Source of the DNA: Euonymus europaeus
Taxonomy: Eukaryota > Streptophyta > Magnoliopsida > Celastrales > Celastraceae
Direction: 5' to 3'
DNA: 64,000 nt
NCBI GenBank assembly: GCA_963580455.1
Contig: OY756964.1
Location: forward strand, 24,774,001-24,838,000
In this document: piece after piece, positions 36,601 through 49,903 of the stretch
Position numbering within the stretch: the stretch's first letter is position 1
Layout of the letters: every line of letters begins with the position of its first letter
Notes under the pieces: generated by a model
The model's input: the letters and a program-made list of their open reading frames with translations, nothing else
What the model was told of the DNA's origin: nothing
Databases searched by the model: none
Translations under genes and position numbers: made by a program

Positions 36601-39600
36601 TCCACAACCTAAATGGTTGAAAGAAATTCATATTGATAGAAGTTATAGAAGAAACGAAATCCTTCCCTAAACAAAAAAAAAAAAATCTAAAGATATTATA
36701 ATGAGATAAATTGGAACATAATAGACTCGCCAAGGGAAAAAAATGTACCTTAAGTCCTTCATAAAGAGCACGTGACCGGCAAGAACGCAAACAGGAGTGA
36801 TCATATTCAGATCTAACATATTCACGAAGTTGTTGTAACTTCTCTCTCCTGCGTTGTTGCATCCAGGACCATGCAAGTGGATATGCAATAATTGAAAGAA
36901 TGCTGTATACCGATCCTTCCCACCATTGATAGGTAGCCAAGCCATTAATCTCATCCACAAATCTATTGAATGCATCTTCATATCTGCCAAGTAAATTAAG
37001 TTTACAATAGAGCGCGTGTAAAGTATGTATATGATTCCTAACATAAAAAAGAAAGAAAAATAGTATACTCCATAGGTTCACATACACCCAACAATACAAA
37101 ATTCTACTCGACGTAATCTCAAACTCAAATATAACGGACAAAAACCAGCAAAACTTTATGGACCATGGACCATAGTAGAGAAAGAGCGCTCACACAATTC
37201 CAGACACTTGTTCAGGAGGAGAGTGTGGTAGATGCCAAGGTTCACTAAAAGTGTTTGAGCCCATGAAATACATCCTGTGCACATGACCTTGTGATTCCTC
37301 AGTTCTATTTGTTTCCAGTACCTGAGAGAGAAGATATGGGGATAATATTTCATAATTTTGCTACGTGTTTATGCAAAAGTATGAATACTGCATGGAAGTA
37401 ATTGAAAATTGACCTCATTCAGCGACTCCAGAAAAGGGAAGGAATGATCTATACGAGAGCTACGTTGAGGGGGCTGAAGAGCTGGTAATTCATCCCCACC
37501 GACATACTTCATTCGTGCAGCACTAAGAGCCAGAGATAAGAGGATGAGGAGACCTAAAAGAATAAGACTAAACAACCATGGTCCGCCAAATGTGTATACC
37601 AACTCTTCAAGAGCAGTATAACAATGTGGCATGTGATATATGTCAGATGTGCACTTGTATGGACAAGGACTCTCAGTGACACCACCTGTAAAAAATTGAA
37701 GAGTCAAATCACCCAAATAATATAAAGAATCTTGAAATCGTAAATCTTAGAACAGATGAGTAATAGTATTGCTAACAATTGACAAGAATTATCACCAGCA
37801 AAATGCAAATCCAAACTTATACTTAAATTTTCAAGAAAGCAATAAATAGATAATAACGAAATAATGACATGCGACAAATATATTGCATAAGGAAGCAACC
37901 AAAACTTATGAGAATACCTCGAATATAAATGTATATGGCACGATGTGGAAGTTCATTAGATGAGCATTGACGACAAAGAGCTTCATCAGACCCACTGGTA
38001 TTCTTAAAAGTCCCAACAGGGCATTCCTGAATTATAATTTTTCCCATTTGGAAAACATAAACATGTCAAGTGTTGAAACTAATTGAAAGGATCATCAACC
38101 AATCAATTTCTTCCAAAAGAAACATCCATAAAAGAATTTGATATCTCTAATATCAAACCACCTTCACGCGCTTTCAAATTTAACAGTTGATTTGTGTCGG
38201 AAATATGTTCCTCACCAAAAGAGATTTTTTCAGTAATGCACTTTGCCATAGGAAGCTTTGAATCCTCCAAAGCTTTCAAGTGACATCAAGTACATTAATG
38301 CTTATTTTAAAATGCTTATAAAATTCACTAATAAATATTCAATGCTCGACAACGAGGCCCCAAGAACAACAAGAATGAACACATTGCAGTAATACAATAC
38401 TACCTCACAAAGTATACTATAGAGCCCTTTGGGGCAGGGCTTTCCAGTAACAGTCCCATTTTCACCAGCATGACCCTGGCCCTTACCCGATCCTCCCCTG
38501 CCATCAGGAAACAAAAGTTTCAAAATACATATGATTATGTGACAGTTCATCAGTAACATTCAAGTGATCATAAAGAAGGCAAAATTGAAAAAGAAACACA
38601 AACTAACACAATGCCCAAGGCGTGAGTACTTTAACAGGTAAAACCATGAAGGACTTAGTGTTTTCATCCATAATAACACTTCACCAAATTGTGCAGATAT
38701 GATAAGGGCAAGCACTTGAGATAGAAAGGAAAAGGAGGGGAAGTATACCATACTTTGCAACGACTTCCTCTCCAGCTAAAGGTTTAACTATCATCATTAT
38801 TAAGCCTTTATCCAAAATTTGGAATCGGCTACACAATGAGCCAATTAGTTAGAAATAATGTGGATTCTCCTTCTCCTTTGCCATTCATACATTATCTCTT
38901 GATAACACCTCCATCATATCCTTATTTCCCTCCCTTCAATCTAAGCTACCCTTACCCTAAATTAAATAGTCCGTAATTTATCTTATCCTCTCTCCTGTGG
39001 CCACAGATTCAGCCCAACATTCTCATTTCTACAACAATTAAAGTTTTCTGTTTAAATATCTACAGTAAACCATTCAAAATAATGGGAGATTTTAAGATCA
39101 TAGAAATTTTATGAAGACGGAGATAAATATGGGTACCCTATAGTAGTACAGTGTGTAGTCGGCATCGCTTAACGAGAACTCATGATTAACATGCTCAAAT
39201 TTATGAAAGTGGTAGAAATGAGAATGTTGGTATCGATGCGTGGCAACTGGCAAGACAAGAAAAGAAAAGATATGCTAATAATAAGAAATAGAAATCTTTG
39301 ATCCAAGGCAAGAGTAGCTTCAATGAAGATAAGATGAAAGAAAATCATCAAGCATGGTTCAGAGACTTACAACATAGGAAGTTAGTGCCCCAGTGCAAAA
39401 GCTAAGAATTATAGAATTGAAGTAGAAGATATTGGGGCTATATAAATTGCCTAATGCATAATTTTTTTTTTCTTCCATTCAAAAAATAAAATAATATATA
39501 TATATATATTAAGCTTCAGATTGAAATGAATGGAAAAGGAAAATAGATGAAGTGGACTCCAAGATTTTTAACTACGAGTCATTTAGCTTGACCCTAAATA

Positions 39601-42600
39601 TCTGGGATTAAAGCTTGGATTGATTGAACATACTAAGATGAGTGGCATTTATATGTAAATGACCCTACATCCTATTTAAAATACAACATTACTGAAATTA
39701 CTGAAATAAAATATATAATTGATAACATTTGATAGCATAACCAAATGCATCAGATATCAAGAGTAAATCATTCAATGCTTTTTTACACAGACCTGGCTAG
39801 AATGCTACCATTCACACTTGCTATGGGTAGATACTCATCCCCTATCGGTATATCTGCCCAATGAAAATGAATCCTTCCACCACCTCCACCGCCACTACCA
39901 CTGGGATTGCCATGTCCTCCAGCGCACGTGATAGTAGAAAGAACACCAAGTTCCAATGTATGAACAAACAAAAGAATGGTTCCACCAGAACCACCCCCGG
40001 GACCTGAATTTGGCACAATCCTGCCATCTTGCTTTCTGAAATCTTCTCCAAAGCTTTCTCCATCTGCTCTTAGTGAACCACCATAAATAGACAAACTCGA
40101 CAGTGAATGCTCCAACGAACCCATCACTGATCAAAAAGAAAAACCAAGCCTGAATGACCAACATTTACCACTTGGCATTTTTGTAATGAGCCAAGAAACG
40201 ACTGACACGACTAGGGACTTCTAGAAGGAATGTACAGGCGTAATGCTTACTTCTGAAGCGAATGTGCATACTAATGATGATAAAAGAAGTTCACAATGCC
40301 AATAAATGAAAAGGAAATATTAGAGGCCAACAAAAGTAAGAAAATATGGACAAGTCCCACAAAAAGAAACTTTTACTGATATGAAAAGGAAATATTAGAG
40401 GCCAACAAAAGTAAGAAAATGTGGACAAGTCCCACAACAAGAAACTTTTACTGATTTCGAACAACGAAAGTAAGCCGCCCAGTATTAGGTGGTATGGAAA
40501 AGTTACAAATGATGAGCAATAACACACTCGCATATCCTTTAAGATTTGAATAACCTCAGAGGCAACGATTTACCTCATGTCCAGTAGTATCAAGCCTATA
40601 AACTTAATGAAAACAGGAAAAAACATACATATAATATCTCATTACATCCAATAAGTTACCTATTATACCACCACCTGCAGCGGCACCAGCTGCAGTATCA
40701 TTTCCACTACCACTACCAAGTTCACAAGGCAATTCTGCATGGCCATAAACAGTGCCACCATCAACAAAGCTGCCGTTCCAATATGCATCCCCACCTTTGC
40801 CACCATGTCCACCACCACCACTAAGACCATTGTTTAAAACTTTGCCTCTACCTATCCCTCCGGTGCAGCCTGCAAAGAGTTTAAGACCAACATAATATAA
40901 AATAATCAAATCCTTAAAAGCATGATAATTAGGCTTAGCCAAAGTTCTAGTGCCGGAAATTCTTGAGGGAGGACAAAAAAGATCAAACGAAAAACTTTCT
41001 GTTCAATTTACACCCTTAAAAAGGGAAAGAAAGTCATGATTGCATCTGATACACTATTGCTGCCTCATAAACTCCCCAATAACAGGTAACTGACAATGTA
41101 CATCAAGAACCCAAATTTAGCAAAGCCTATACCAACCCCCTTCATGTTGGCCTTGCATGTGGACATAAAACAAAAAGTAGAAAGAGAAGTCCAGAAACTA
41201 GAACAAGAACAATTGTTTGCTGAAAGGAATGGTCTCAAAAATGAACCTTGGAACATAAGAAGAAGAAGATCTTAGTTCATTTTAACCACCAGATAGTGCT
41301 AAAAGCTTACAGGCATGGGAGCAGACAGCAAATGCATTCAAGTCACTCATATCTTTAAGAGTACTTCCATCAAATAATAATAGTAATAAAATTGTATAAT
41401 ACAAGCAAAGTGCAGTACCTAGTCCAGAAGCACTGATCAGACCAGAAGAATGAACAGCTACAGTTCTAACCCAGTGAAAATGAACAACAGATCCCATTAT
41501 GATTCCCTCTACAATCACATCTTCTACTCGACATATCTGAAGCAGCAAGTAAACCATGTATAAGAGACCTAATGGAAAAGGTCATCATAGCATGGCAAAC
41601 CATGCACCCATCTGAGCAAGATAAGAACTAAACCAAGATAAGAACTAAGTGCTCAATCTCGAAAATGGAAGACCTGAAGCGTGAAGGACAATGAAGAGTT
41701 CACATTACAATCTTCAGGTGGATGAAGCAGTTCCATGGGACAATCTTGAAAGTCACAGTACAGCCGTGGAGTCCTATCATTTCTACAAAATATAAACACA
41801 CAACCATATACAGCGACAAAAAATTACCAAATTTTTCAAAACTTACGTATTATTATAACTGCCCTTGTCCAATGGACCTTGCAAAACTGATCCATGTCCA
41901 ACCTAACATACACAAGGAAAATTAAATGCATTCAGTAACCTCAAGAAAATATTAAGATAGTCCTTTCGGATTCCGGGTTCAATGAATAGAGATGGGATAC
42001 ATCCAAACATATCTACTAGTACTGATCAGATTTTTAAACAAAAGGCTTAACTTACTCAAAAAGACAAAAAGAGTTCATCGCATGCATGTTTTCAGTTAAA
42101 AGACATAAATCAACGAAAGGGTGAAGCAAATTATACCCTAACTTAGTCCATTACAAACTCCTTATGATGTACATAGCGTTATGGGTAGCATCATCTAGTT
42201 TAAGCTAACCAGAAGAAGAAACCAAAAACTGTCAACTACCAAATACATGATGCACATTCAGAAGTACAAGTGTTGTCATTGGCTTACGTTGACACTGAAA
42301 AACAATGACAGAACCAGGCGTTGTGCTTCAATAATATTCCCCGGTCCAGACAAATTCAGAAATCCTTGCCCGTGAACTCCCAGATTTGCACTAGAATGTA
42401 TCATTGAAGATTCCTAACAACAAAATACAGGAGTATCATCCTCCACTGAGGTCTTGTAATAGGATGCATCACTGAAATAGAGGAACATCCTCCAAAAACA
42501 CAAGTGACCAAAATCTAGATTTTGATGTTAACAAGGAACTGTCAAGTATGTAATACATTAATACCTTGAGTACTAATAAATTACTGGCATCAAGGAAGGA

Positions 42601-45600
42601 TGTTGCCACAATTGAATCGCCATCCCCATCTATAAGCATTTTTGAATTCCACATCAAATGCATTTTGACCGTCATGCGAAGAGCTCCATATATCTAATTT
42701 ATTCAAGCGTGACAAAATTATATCAATATAAAATTAAAAGCAAAGTAAATGATAATCTGGTATACATCATTACATAAGGAAGCATAAGCAGATACAAATT
42801 CATAGAATATTCCATTCCATTATGTGTCAAGGTGGTTAAACCACTCATAAGAACAGATTCTGCAATATCGACAGAGTTTGCATAAGCATCACTCTGACAG
42901 ATATATAACATAGAATTATAAAAGGGAACATAATCTTGCATGTAGTTCAAACTTCAAAGTTCAAACTACATGACCCAAATTAGCATTAAGCCTCTAATTG
43001 GATAAATGATCACATTTCCCCAAAACAGGCTTTCAAAAAACACCCTAAGCCCAACAAAAAAAAAGACAGCATTATCAAGACGCATAGTTAGAAAGCTAAA
43101 CACGTCATAAAATGAAATTGAGCAAATCACATTGGGCCAATTTAGCAGGCAAGAAACTTTTACCATAAAGCATTCCAACAAAACCGAAATTCTGAAATGA
43201 AAACTAGTCGGCCACTTGCCTTCACAACTGAGTCACTCATTAGAAGCTCTTCTGCCATTAACTCAAACTCTGATGAAGCATAATGTGGAAGACCAAAGCT
43301 CAGCACAGCGCCACTTGAAAGATGTATCTGTCCCTGAACCTAGATAATGTGCAAGAACGTTTCAATAGTTATGATTGAGCATAAAACAAAAGGGGGGACG
43401 GCATGCTTAATCTGACAGAATAGAGATGTAGGACATTTGTGATGCTAGAAAGAATTTGAAAAGAAGTAAGGTAACATTTCAATACTGCTCGTTCAAACAA
43501 ATCAGGAGCGAGGAGAGCTACCTATTCAAGTTTTCATAAACATTTCATTACAGTTGAAACCCCTCATCCCAATAGGTTCAACCCATTTACAGGTGAGACA
43601 TACATATACAAGGAAATCTATGCACGGCTTGGAAAGGAAACGTGTTACACAAATCCCACATCGGAAAGATGAGGATGTGAAGTGTTATTTATAAGGAGGG
43701 CCAATGCCACTCCTAAATATGTCCAATGGATTTTCACATGATAGGGATGGGCCTTGATTGTGAAGGCCCGTTGGACTACAGACGATTCATGGGTGCAACA
43801 AGTAGCCCCACAGAAATAGACAAGGCGGCAAGTAGCGCATAAACTCCTGAAGGTACATTCTATCAAAGAGTGTAACAAGTTGCCCAGAAACACTTGATTA
43901 CATGGCATGAGCTGATAATGTTGGATAAGCAAACTGAAAAATGACTCTCACTTTATCAAAGAAAGTCATTTTCCCCAAAAGAGGCGTATATTCCATTGAG
44001 CAGTTGGGCATTTTCTTCAACCAAAAGACTTGCTGGTCCCGAACATTAGAAATATGAAAAATATTCTCCAAACTACTTTTCAGTCAAACAAAAGATGCCT
44101 GGCATTAATCTACAATGTTTCCCAAAGCAATGCATGAAGATCTAAATCTCTCATCCAAGAAAGCAAAAACCCAGTGACCATATAAACTCGAATACGCTGA
44201 AGCATTGACACAACTATTTGATTAGTCAATTACCTGTACGCGACTCCAAAACAAAGGAACACAGGCTTTAGCATGATCTCGAATGCGAACATTCGTCCAA
44301 AGTGGCTGCTTAGGAAATTCTAACAAGAGTGTATCAGTATTTGTAGACAAGTTATGATTGCTCACAATAAGAATCCGAGGCACCGCATCATAATACGTCC
44401 CAGCAGCCCCGGAATTTTCAGCGCAGCCAAAACTCCTCCCCCCTGCAGAAAATCTGATCAATATGTGGTCACCAGATAACATCATAACAAAGATAATAGA
44501 GACAAGTCTCAAAAACATAATGTGACAGAACAAATCAGACAGAGTATCCAAATCTAACATCCACAATAAAATTACAGGAAGCCAGAATGTCAAGCTAACA
44601 ATAATGGATCTTAACCACATGCATTGCAATATAAAAAAACCAAAATTATGTTTTTATGATTTTTCTATATAAACTTTGCATGATCTGCACTATCACAATT
44701 TAGCATGATCTACAGTATAGAGATATCATAATGCTAAACCAGCAACAGAAACTAGTTCATTCCACCCCACATTGCACCAAAAACCCTAATTTTCACTCTC
44801 CAACAAGTGCAAAACCGAAAACCGTTTACACTTGATTTTAATCCACTCAACAACAACTTCTAGGTGACTTTATTCAACCACCATTAGTTATTCTATCAAT
44901 ACTTCTATAACTCCTACAAGACCATTCCAATAAACAATTAAAAAAAGATGCATGTTAAAGCGAAAATGCAATCATGCAGAAAACATGAAGGTGAACAAAT
45001 TAATATAACATTAATTGTTCACCATTTTCAAATATGCTTTCTAGATTGTTACTTAGATTTATTTTTTCTTGTTGTTGTTCACAGATTGGTCAGTCTCCAC
45101 AAGTTCATGCTGTGGAAAAGAAGTAACTGGGGAATACGCCAAAATCTTTTCATCCAATACAAAACTAGCAGTGCACAAATGCAAGTAAATGTTTGTAGGG
45201 AGGGAGGGGGAGGAAGACGGAGAGAATATGTCATAGCCTGAATAACTCATAAGAAGACACTTGTTTAAAAACCAAAAATACTATTCTAACTCTTAGTCAT
45301 ACCATGAATAAAAAATATTGTGTCATCATGCCTGCTAAAAACATTAACAGAAATTCTTCCACCACCTCCTCCAGCAAATCCATCACCTCCAGAGGCACTT
45401 ATACTGCCACATCCTGTCCTGCTCCTCACAAAAGAATCTTCTCAGTCAAAAACATTTGAAGCCATTCAAGATCAAAATACAAACACAAAGGGCATTCTTA
45501 ACATTAAATAAAAAGATGAATTCAGGAAGGTGAACCATTTGATGCAGAAATGAGAAATTGATTTTTTTATAATTCCAATTAGGTGTGTTATTTTTGGTCC

Positions 45601-48239
45601 CTTAAGTCCTGATTTGAGTGCTCTTCTAGTGTTCAGCCTGTGCGAGTGACCTTTCCTTGATTATCTTGAGTCAGAAAGTCCTTACTAATTAGTTTCCTAC
45701 CATTAGGACGTACCTGTCGAAGTTGAATTATTAAAATTAGGAGTTCTAAGTCACATTCAAGTTATGAATCCCAAAACTGCAGATACCCACACACCCTTCA
45801 CATACTTTCAATGTTTAAGAGTATAATTGAGCTTGGTTTTAACTAGAAGCCTATTTTCCATGTTTTAAAAATAAGAACTGAGTGTTTGGTTTAACGAGCG
45901 GCATGTAAGCATAAGGTACTTTCCTTCCTCTCTCCTCCAATCTTGCCTACTTACGAATTGTAGTGTTTCTGTTCACAGCTTCAAACTGCCCTGTTATCTA
46001 CTTGCCATGCTTTATTTGAACTTTCAAACTTTCCGCTACTATTACTCCCTCATAACACTCTTTACAACAAATTTAAACTTCAACCCTATTTAACTGCTAT
46101 TTTTTCTTCAAAATAATATTCCCACTCCTAAATCAATTCTCTTATCTAAAAGAATGAAACCTAAAATCCCTAATTTATCAAACTTAGATGACCAAAAGCG
46201 CTTGCAGGAGATGACATTCAAATTTATCCTGCGTCAGCATTCAAAGAACATAACAAACACACATCACTAGAAGGATGCATAGGGCAATTAGTGCTATTTC
46301 AATTTAAAAAAAACCTGTCAACTTACATTCAAAACAAACAGAATAACAACAAAATCACGTTTAACTACCAGTCTACCATTAATTTATGAATTAAGACTTC
46401 AGCAAATATTTTCGTCCAAAGAGGGACAATAAAACAAGAACCAGAGCAACAAACCCATCTCACCCAATCCTTAAAGCTAAGATTCACTAACAGGATTTTT
46501 TTTTTCCAACAAATACAATAATTGTATCAAGAAAAAGCTAAAAAGGATCTCCAATCAGGAAGCAACAGTATACATAGTCGCATATTCCAACGAAATGTTC
46601 AATTTTGCATGTCCATTTACCATTTGATGTAAACTATTAAAAAAATATTGAAGCATGTAATAGTTAATTAAAAGTTTAAACTTCATGAAAGAACAACTCA
46701 TATTTTCAGCTCAAAATCATCGCCTTGGTGTGCCAACAGCTAAAAACCCAATTATTTCATTACCTCATCAGCAATTATCTTAATTTTTGCATATAACATC
46801 AAAACTTAAAACACCTTTAATAGCTTTGATTGTTTTGAAATATATTCACGGTTCTGAGTTACCAGCTGATTATGAAAATATATTCTAAACATGGAAGTCC
46901 AGGAAATTAATGTAAAATCTTCCCAAAAGGCGGCTTGATATATCATCCGCCAGCTCAAGAAAAGCCTTCAATATTCTATTTGGTTCTTTATTATTCCTTT
47001 CAGAATAACCCACCCCCAAATAAGGAAAAAAAAAAACTGCACACAGAGGATTCTTATGTTTATGTCTCACATGCTAAAGAAAATCTGGAGCATACGGGGA
47101 AAAACAAAAGGAAAAAATTCATTAAACCCCTAGAAATTATATTAATAAGTATTAACTCTGACAACCAGATATGGCAACCAAAGTAAACACATTTGGAAAG
47201 GTCCATTATTTCGCCTTTACTTACTACATATGCCCCCAATACCTCATTATGGGACTGAGAATGCATTAAGTAGTATTTCTCAGTCATGGTTATCCAGAAC
47301 ATACAAATCAAACATACAACCAACAGACCACGAAAACAGTGTCAATTTCAATAATAATGCTGCATGAGAAATATAGACAAATCAATTTATCAGTTATAGC
47401 ATTTACATTCTCAGTGCCTTGATAAAGATGCTTCCGCCAGATCCACCTCCACCCTTTGTACCACCATCACCGCCATCTGCAAGAAGGTTCCCACCAACCT
47501 CTACTGTGCTGTTCACCTCCACCCTTATCTTCCCACCTCCTTCTCCGCCATAATTATCTTCTTTGCTAGTTGTCCCTCCCTTACTCCCATAACTGGACGG
47601 CTCAGCTAAGGACAACCATGAATAAGCATCCCCGCCCCACACATCATCCGGCAGCTTCTTATTATCTATCACACAACTCGCCCCTCTCCCACCATGGCCC
47701 CCACCCGAGCCCTGATCCCCAGAGGGACTCCCACTAGTCTGTGCTGGAGGTTCACCCGCCAACGCAGTCGTGTTGATCACCGACCCCTCAATCAAACTGA
47801 CATTCCAAGCTCTCACATAAACCGAGCCAGCAATAACAAAAGCATTTCGACCTAAGCTGAATTCTTTACTCATATTGAAAGCTATTGAACAACCTGATAC
47901 AGGGCAGCTTAAATTAACACCCTCTAGTATGTGCAGACTACCTTTACCTTCGATATACACGTCCCCTTCGAAACTCAAGGAGGAATTGAGCTCGCATATG
48001 GAGTCAACAGAGCCAACTCCATGGAGATCCCCTTCGCATGATAGAGACGGAGGTTGAGGAGGCAGAGCAGGGGGCGGCGGTGACGGAGGCGAGTAATCTC
48101 CGTGAAACGTAAATTCATTGAAGCCGATGATCGATAATTCACCGCTCCGATCATCATCGCATAAAGAAGGCCTTACTCTTAAGAGTACCAAAACACTAAA
48201 AACGGCTATAAGATTCGAACAGAGGTGAGTAGACGCCAT
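33637..48239 (-). CDS. Large glycine-rich multi-pass membrane protein, function unknown
   Basis: This belongs to a plant family annotated in Arabidopsis only as 'glycine-rich/transmembrane protein' (as I recall, At5g47020, At5g11700, At4g32920). Exons (minus) are 48239-47407, 45418-45303, 44442-44234, 43339-43220, 42693-42565, 42413-42288, 41902-41847, 41773-41674, 41536-41419, 40869-40660, 40126-39793, 38497-38404, 38026-37918, 37685-37414, 37321-37194, 36983-36749, 35512-35324, 35203-34914, 34838-34655, 34556-34314, 33983-33898 and 33784-33637, giving 1442 aa. A signal peptide (1-27) and a Pro-rich stretch are followed by a long ectodomain with GGGGG(R/K)I blocks (GGEGGGKIRVEV, GGGGGRISVNV, GGGGGGRIHFHW) and NVNSSLSF. 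A Cys-rich CPKGLYSILCEECPVGTF segment recalls ephrin-receptor-like modules. A first membrane span is at about 889-908, then a large inner loop with YDHSCLRSCRSRALYEGLK, and a cluster of hydrophobic helices from about 1285 to the end. The protein likely sits in the plasma or endomembrane with the Gly-rich part outside. Intron 4 uses a GC donor. Confidence 0.93.
38785..39040 (-). mobile_element. RTE-type LINE 3' fragment (antisense copy)
   Basis: Read on the minus strand it contains VVEMRMLG, a stop, then ICGH, and later CVADSKFWIKA followed by a stop. These are worn versions of the C-terminal end of plant RTE LINE reverse transcriptases ('AEMRMLRWMCGHT' to 'VADP'). The tail has 'taataatgatgatag' short repeats typical of RTE ends. 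It has several stops and is dead. It lies in intron 11 of the 1442-aa gene. Confidence 0.6.
39190..39630 (+). mobile_element. RTE-type LINE 3' fragment (opposite orientation)
   Basis: The plus strand reads KVVEMRMLVSMRGNWQDKK, then KMKENHQAWFRDLQHRK and near the end a worn LTLNIWD stretch. These match the same RTE LINE C-terminal landmarks (EMRML, 'KMRENRLRWFGHVQRR', 'VADPKYLG'). It lies about 150 bases from the antisense copy in the same intron, so two 3' ends sit head to head. A poly-T and a TA tract lie inside. Confidence 0.6.
43218..43219 (-). other. GC-AG splice donor, intron 4 of the glycine-rich gene
   Basis: Exon 4 must end at AAG (SDSVVK) to keep frame with exon 5 (IYGALRM). The next bases on the minus strand are GCAAGT, not GT. 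The rest of the donor matches the consensus well, as is typical of the minor GC-AG class. No nearby GT keeps frame. Confidence 0.8.
43639..43930. mobile_element. LTR-like fragment with CCCACATCGG motif
   Basis: 'tgttacacaaatcccacatcgg' followed by 'atttataagg' resembles the 5' end of small plant LTR elements (TRIM or solo LTRs). I could not find matching target duplications or a clean CA end. It lies within intron 3 of the 1442-aa gene. Confidence 0.35.
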
Positions 48240-48297
48240 TGGAGGAAGAGACTCATTCCAGAGACAAAACCACCTGAATATGCGTTGAAAATATTGG

Positions 48298-48308
48298 ATA
48301 TATATATA
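48298..48308 (-). promoter_or_regulatory. TATA-like box of the glycine-rich membrane protein gene
   Basis: On the minus strand, 'ctatatatatatcc' lies about 60-70 bases before the ATG at 48239. Initiation about 30 bases downstream would give a short leader. It is a sequence match only. Confidence 0.35.
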
Positions 48309-48675
48309 GAAGAGGGTCGTGACTGCGTAGATATGGATGGATTCGGATTCGGATTTGAAATTCGGGACTGAATGAGAATGTTGAGACTGAGAGAGCGTAC
48401 GTACGCAAGTGACAATCTTGGTAGGTAGAGGTGTCGGGACTGCGGAGAATGAACAGGCAACAGACGGCTCGACGATTGGTGCACGTGTGCGGGCCGAATG
48501 TAAAACTTTTATGGGCTTTGTTTATAATGGGCTATTTCACTACAAGACAGACGAGAATAGACACGATTGATATGGTCCGACCCAATTTTCTACTGTTTTG
48601 CTGGCCTGCTGAGTGCTGACCGCCGCTCGTTGAATTTAATGGGTTCGACTGTGAACTTCGTATCTCATCTTATTT

Positions 48676-48800
48676 GGCCTTAGTTTGTTTCAGAGTATAA
48701 GCTGGTTTATACTCTGTCTCCATACTCTTAGATACTCTCAGTTTTTACGTTTTACGAGAATTTATACTATATCAACATACTCTGATCCAAACGGACCCTT
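48676..48800. mobile_element. Short PIF/Harbinger (Tourist-like) MITE
   Basis: The left end contains GTTTGTTTCAGAGTATA. The reverse complement of the right end contains GTTTGGATCAGAGTATG. The interior is about 90 bases long. The outer words 'ggcctta' and 'gggtcc' loosely fit Tourist ends. I could not define the target duplication. Confidence 0.45.
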
Positions 48801-49903
48801 GGAATTGATCTACATTTATTTTTGGTGTGTTTAACGCATAATTCAGACATTGTCGTTTTGGATCCAAAAAATGCGTTAATGAAGTTTCGGATTCAAACAT
48901 TAATCCACAATTATGAAGCCGATTACAATCGAGAAGTTCGGTCATGCGTATTAGCTTGACTTTTCACGTGTTAGGCTATTGGATTGTCCGAATCATGGGC
49001 AAGCGAGAGTGTTTAGAATATGTATAAATAATATAAAATGGCACAATCCAACACCACATAAAGTATTTCTCTCCATTACATTGAAGAGAAATATATAATT
49101 TTATAAAGAATTAATGAAGAAAAAAGAATAAACTTATTTTATTTTTGTTGCAATTTTTACGTCGGATGAATTATTCACTTCGGGATATCTCTGTTGACAT
49201 TCATATCCATCTTCCTCGCGTATTTGTTTCTGAAAATAATCTCGTCTTTCTCATTTCCAAAAATCACATCCACATTTATCATCGTTAGTAATTAGTATAG
49301 TTACTCGTTTGTAAAAATGAGTAAGCTCGTGAGTCCATTGCTAAGTCCGCGGACCAAGGTTCAATTTTGGGCTTGATTAGTGTACGTTTTGGACTTTCGG
49401 TTGATGCGTGTGCAATTCAGTGATGGGCCTCAACTTCTGTCAGGCCCAAATAAACTAAAGACGACTCCATTATACAGAGAAGTTACAAAATCCAAAAGCG
49501 CGTGCTCGTCAGTCGTCACCGTTGTGATTATATAAATTTCACATTATTAGTAATTATCTTATTTAAAAAAATATTTTTTCGCGTGGCCGCAATTTGTTAG
49601 TCTACACTCCCACGAACATAAAAGAATAATTAAAGTAGAGGGTCAACTTAAGCCGGTTGACTATTTGAAAGTGGAAAAAAATTATGGGTGTTATCGTATT
49701 GGAATAAATTTAAATTTTAAGTTATTAAGTTGAAACGTTTAAATATGTAAATTCAAGAAAACGATTTCATTCGATGTAACCAATTGAAATAACAAATCAT
49801 ATAAAGATGCTTATAAAAATAAAAATAAAAACCCCCGAAAGGCACTTTTATTTCGACATTCACAATTCCAAGAATGTAGTCGCAATTAAACCTCCTCAAT
49901 GTT

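Larger units (their letters stand above)
48240..49903. other. Intergenic: glycine-rich gene promoter and inositol oxygenase 3' flank
   Basis: Left is the upstream region of the 1442-aa gene, with a TATATATATA stretch about 60 bases before its ATG. A short inverted-repeat element lies at about 48676-48800. The remainder is AT-rich, with no coding frame that I can support, and ends in the 3' flank of the inositol oxygenase gene. Confidence 0.6.

Noticed and set aside
48206..48484. 92-codon minus-strand frame above the 1442-aa gene (MHQSSSRLLPVHSPQ)
   Set aside because: It overlaps the promoter and leader of the large gene, has no family motif, and is not needed to explain any transcript.
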